From the NCBI RefSeq assembly GCF_900142015.1, contig NZ_FQZN01000006.1, forward strand, positions 1 through 64,000: 64,000 nt of DNA. The letters are read 5' to 3'. This DNA is from Bacteroides stercorirosoris (GTDB lineage: Bacteria; Bacteroidota; Bacteroidia; Bacteroidales; Bacteroidaceae). Positions 63,088-64,000 of the stretch are shown piece after piece (the stretch's first letter is position 1; every line of letters starts with the position of its first letter). The position numbers and the translations under genes were made by a program. The notes below the pieces were generated by a model. That model ran no database searches, was not told where the DNA came from, and saw only the letters and a list, made by a program, of their open reading frames with translations.

Positions 63088-64000
63088 TTATTTTATGGGA
63101 TTGAAAAAGCGCTTCCAACGGTAACCTCTGAACCATCCGGTTCCTTTTTCTTTGGAGAACCAGATGAGAGAGGCTTTGCCGATGACATGGTCTTTCGGTA
63201 CGAAGCCGAACAACCGGGAGTCGGAGAGGTTGATGGAATTATTGGCGCCTACCCAATAATAATCTTTGGAAAAATAGCAATGCTGCACAGGCTTGCCTTC
63301 TATGTACAGGGTATCATTCTTGATTTCAGCCTGTTTGTTCTCATGTAATACAAGTGTGTTGCGCAACAATGTCCGGTTCCATGGATATACGCGTATCGCT
63401 TTGCCTTTGCCGGGAATAATGAGTGGCCGCAGGGCTTCTACAGAATCTTCTTTGTTTAGTAACTCTATCCAGCAGTTTCCGTTCATGGCCTGTTCCAACA
63501 GATAAAATTCATAACGGCTGAAACTGCGTACATTTCTGATACTGTCCTGTCCCATCAGACGATTGTTTTGTATGGATAGGAGAGCCAGTAATGAATCGAG
63601 TTGCTTCTCTTTCTCCCGGGGATAGGCGTACAGGAACTTCTGGTCGGGTGCATTCTTTTCCGATGGAATGACGGAAAACAGGGAGTCTATCAGCAACGTA
63701 TCTCCCGGTACACCGATGCAACGGCTGATAAAGACTTCACGCCGGTCTATGGCGGACTCCGAAAGATTGGCGGGATTATTAAAAACGATGATATCCTCCT
63801 TTTGCACAGGACTGTCTCCCCAACGATGGTAATTCCATAGAGACATGAAAGGAAGACGCAGTCCGTAGCTCCATTTGTTCACCAGAATGCGTTCTCCCTG
63901 AAACAAGGAATTCTCCATGCCCGATGAGGGGATAAGGTAGGAAGTTACGACACAGCCCCGGAGTAATACTATAACGAGTATTATTCCAATGACTGTTCCC
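63088..64000 (-). CDS. Signal peptidase I homologue (S26), catalytic dyad lost, cut by right window edge
   Basis: The frame runs off the right edge, at least 304 residues. The visible N-terminal part has a membrane helix, then LIPSSGMENSL and ILVNKWSYGLRLP, the S26 boxes B and C; box D reads FISRCIGVPGDTL; the C-terminus has WVGANNSINLSDSRLFGFVP (box E). At the position of the catalytic serine (IPSxSM) there is Gly, and at the position of the general-base lysine (IKR) there is Ser. So the fold is kept, but both dyad residues are missing. The ATG at 63918 is internal: an in-frame membrane segment precedes it. Confidence 0.85.
   Translation of the reverse strand, partial: GTVIGIILVIVLLRGCVVTSYLIPSSGMENSLFQGERILVNKWSYGLRLPFMSLWNYHRWGDSPVQKEDIIVFNNPANLSESAIDRREVFISRCIGVPGDTLLIDSLFSVIPSEKNAPDQKFLYAYPREKEKQLDSLLALLSIQNNRLMGQDSIRNVRSFSRYEFYLLEQAMNGNCWIELLNKEDSVEALRPLIIPGKGKAIRVYPWNRTLLRNTLVLHENKQAEIKNDTLYIEGKPVQHCYFSKDYYWVGANNSINLSDSRLFGFVPKDHVIGKASLIWFSKEKGTGWFRGYRWKRFFNPIK

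Overview
The window looks like a gut Bacteroides chromosome. The evidence is two SusC/SusD pairs, a hybrid two-component regulator, many lipoproteins with short N-terminal lipoboxes, a type V (Mfa/FimA-type) pilus operon, DUF-only Bacteroidales families, and several -7 boxes of the Bacteroides form TAnnTTTG. The genus call is confident; the species is not fixed from sequence alone. There are no rRNA or tRNA genes and no CRISPR array.

Layout. 1-843: gene-poor start with a 22-bp tandem repeat and a MITE-like element whose right end forms the last codons of the next gene. 820-10216: an orphan polysaccharide-utilisation core (hybrid two-component regulator, SusC, SusD) with no enzyme gene. 10263-19396: a broken DMT transporter end, then housekeeping and metabolic genes: DEAD-box helicase, lipoprotein phosphatase, a PfkB kinase overlapping a SIS-domain isomerase, an M16 peptidase, and an operon of acyltransferase-like protein, QueH and phosphodiesterase. 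19460-26290: a DUF6377 regulator followed by GH30, GH5 and GH3 beta-glucan enzymes. 26873-27818: repeats, including a second MITE-like copy.

27819-38963 is a complete type V pilus operon: DUF3575, DUF3868/OmpA-like, major fimbrillin, Mfa2-like anchor, two accessory subunits, and a 1079-residue putative tip adhesin ending in two C-type-lectin-like (DUF1566-type) modules. Two tandem paralogous HTH regulators follow on the opposite strand. 41545-43510 holds a lone DUF4469-like Ig-fold protein, a probable 6S RNA, a small MerR-like coiled-coil protein and another 22-bp tandem repeat.

43530-62387 is the most interesting region: a polysaccharide-utilisation locus run by a LuxR-type propeller regulator. 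The locus has GH30, a surface glycan-binding lipoprotein, SusC, SusD, a GH2 with a malectin-like tail, and one polypeptide fusing an alginate-lyase-superfamily (PL38-like) glucuronan lyase to a GH88 unsaturated glucuronidase. An SDR mannonate oxidoreductase and UxuA complete it. The transport and recognition genes resemble a beta-1,6-glucan locus, but the enzymes point to a glucuronic-acid-rich glycan carried down to 2-keto-3-deoxygluconate. The window ends with WbqC and a signal-peptidase-I homologue, cut by the right edge, that has lost both catalytic-dyad residues.
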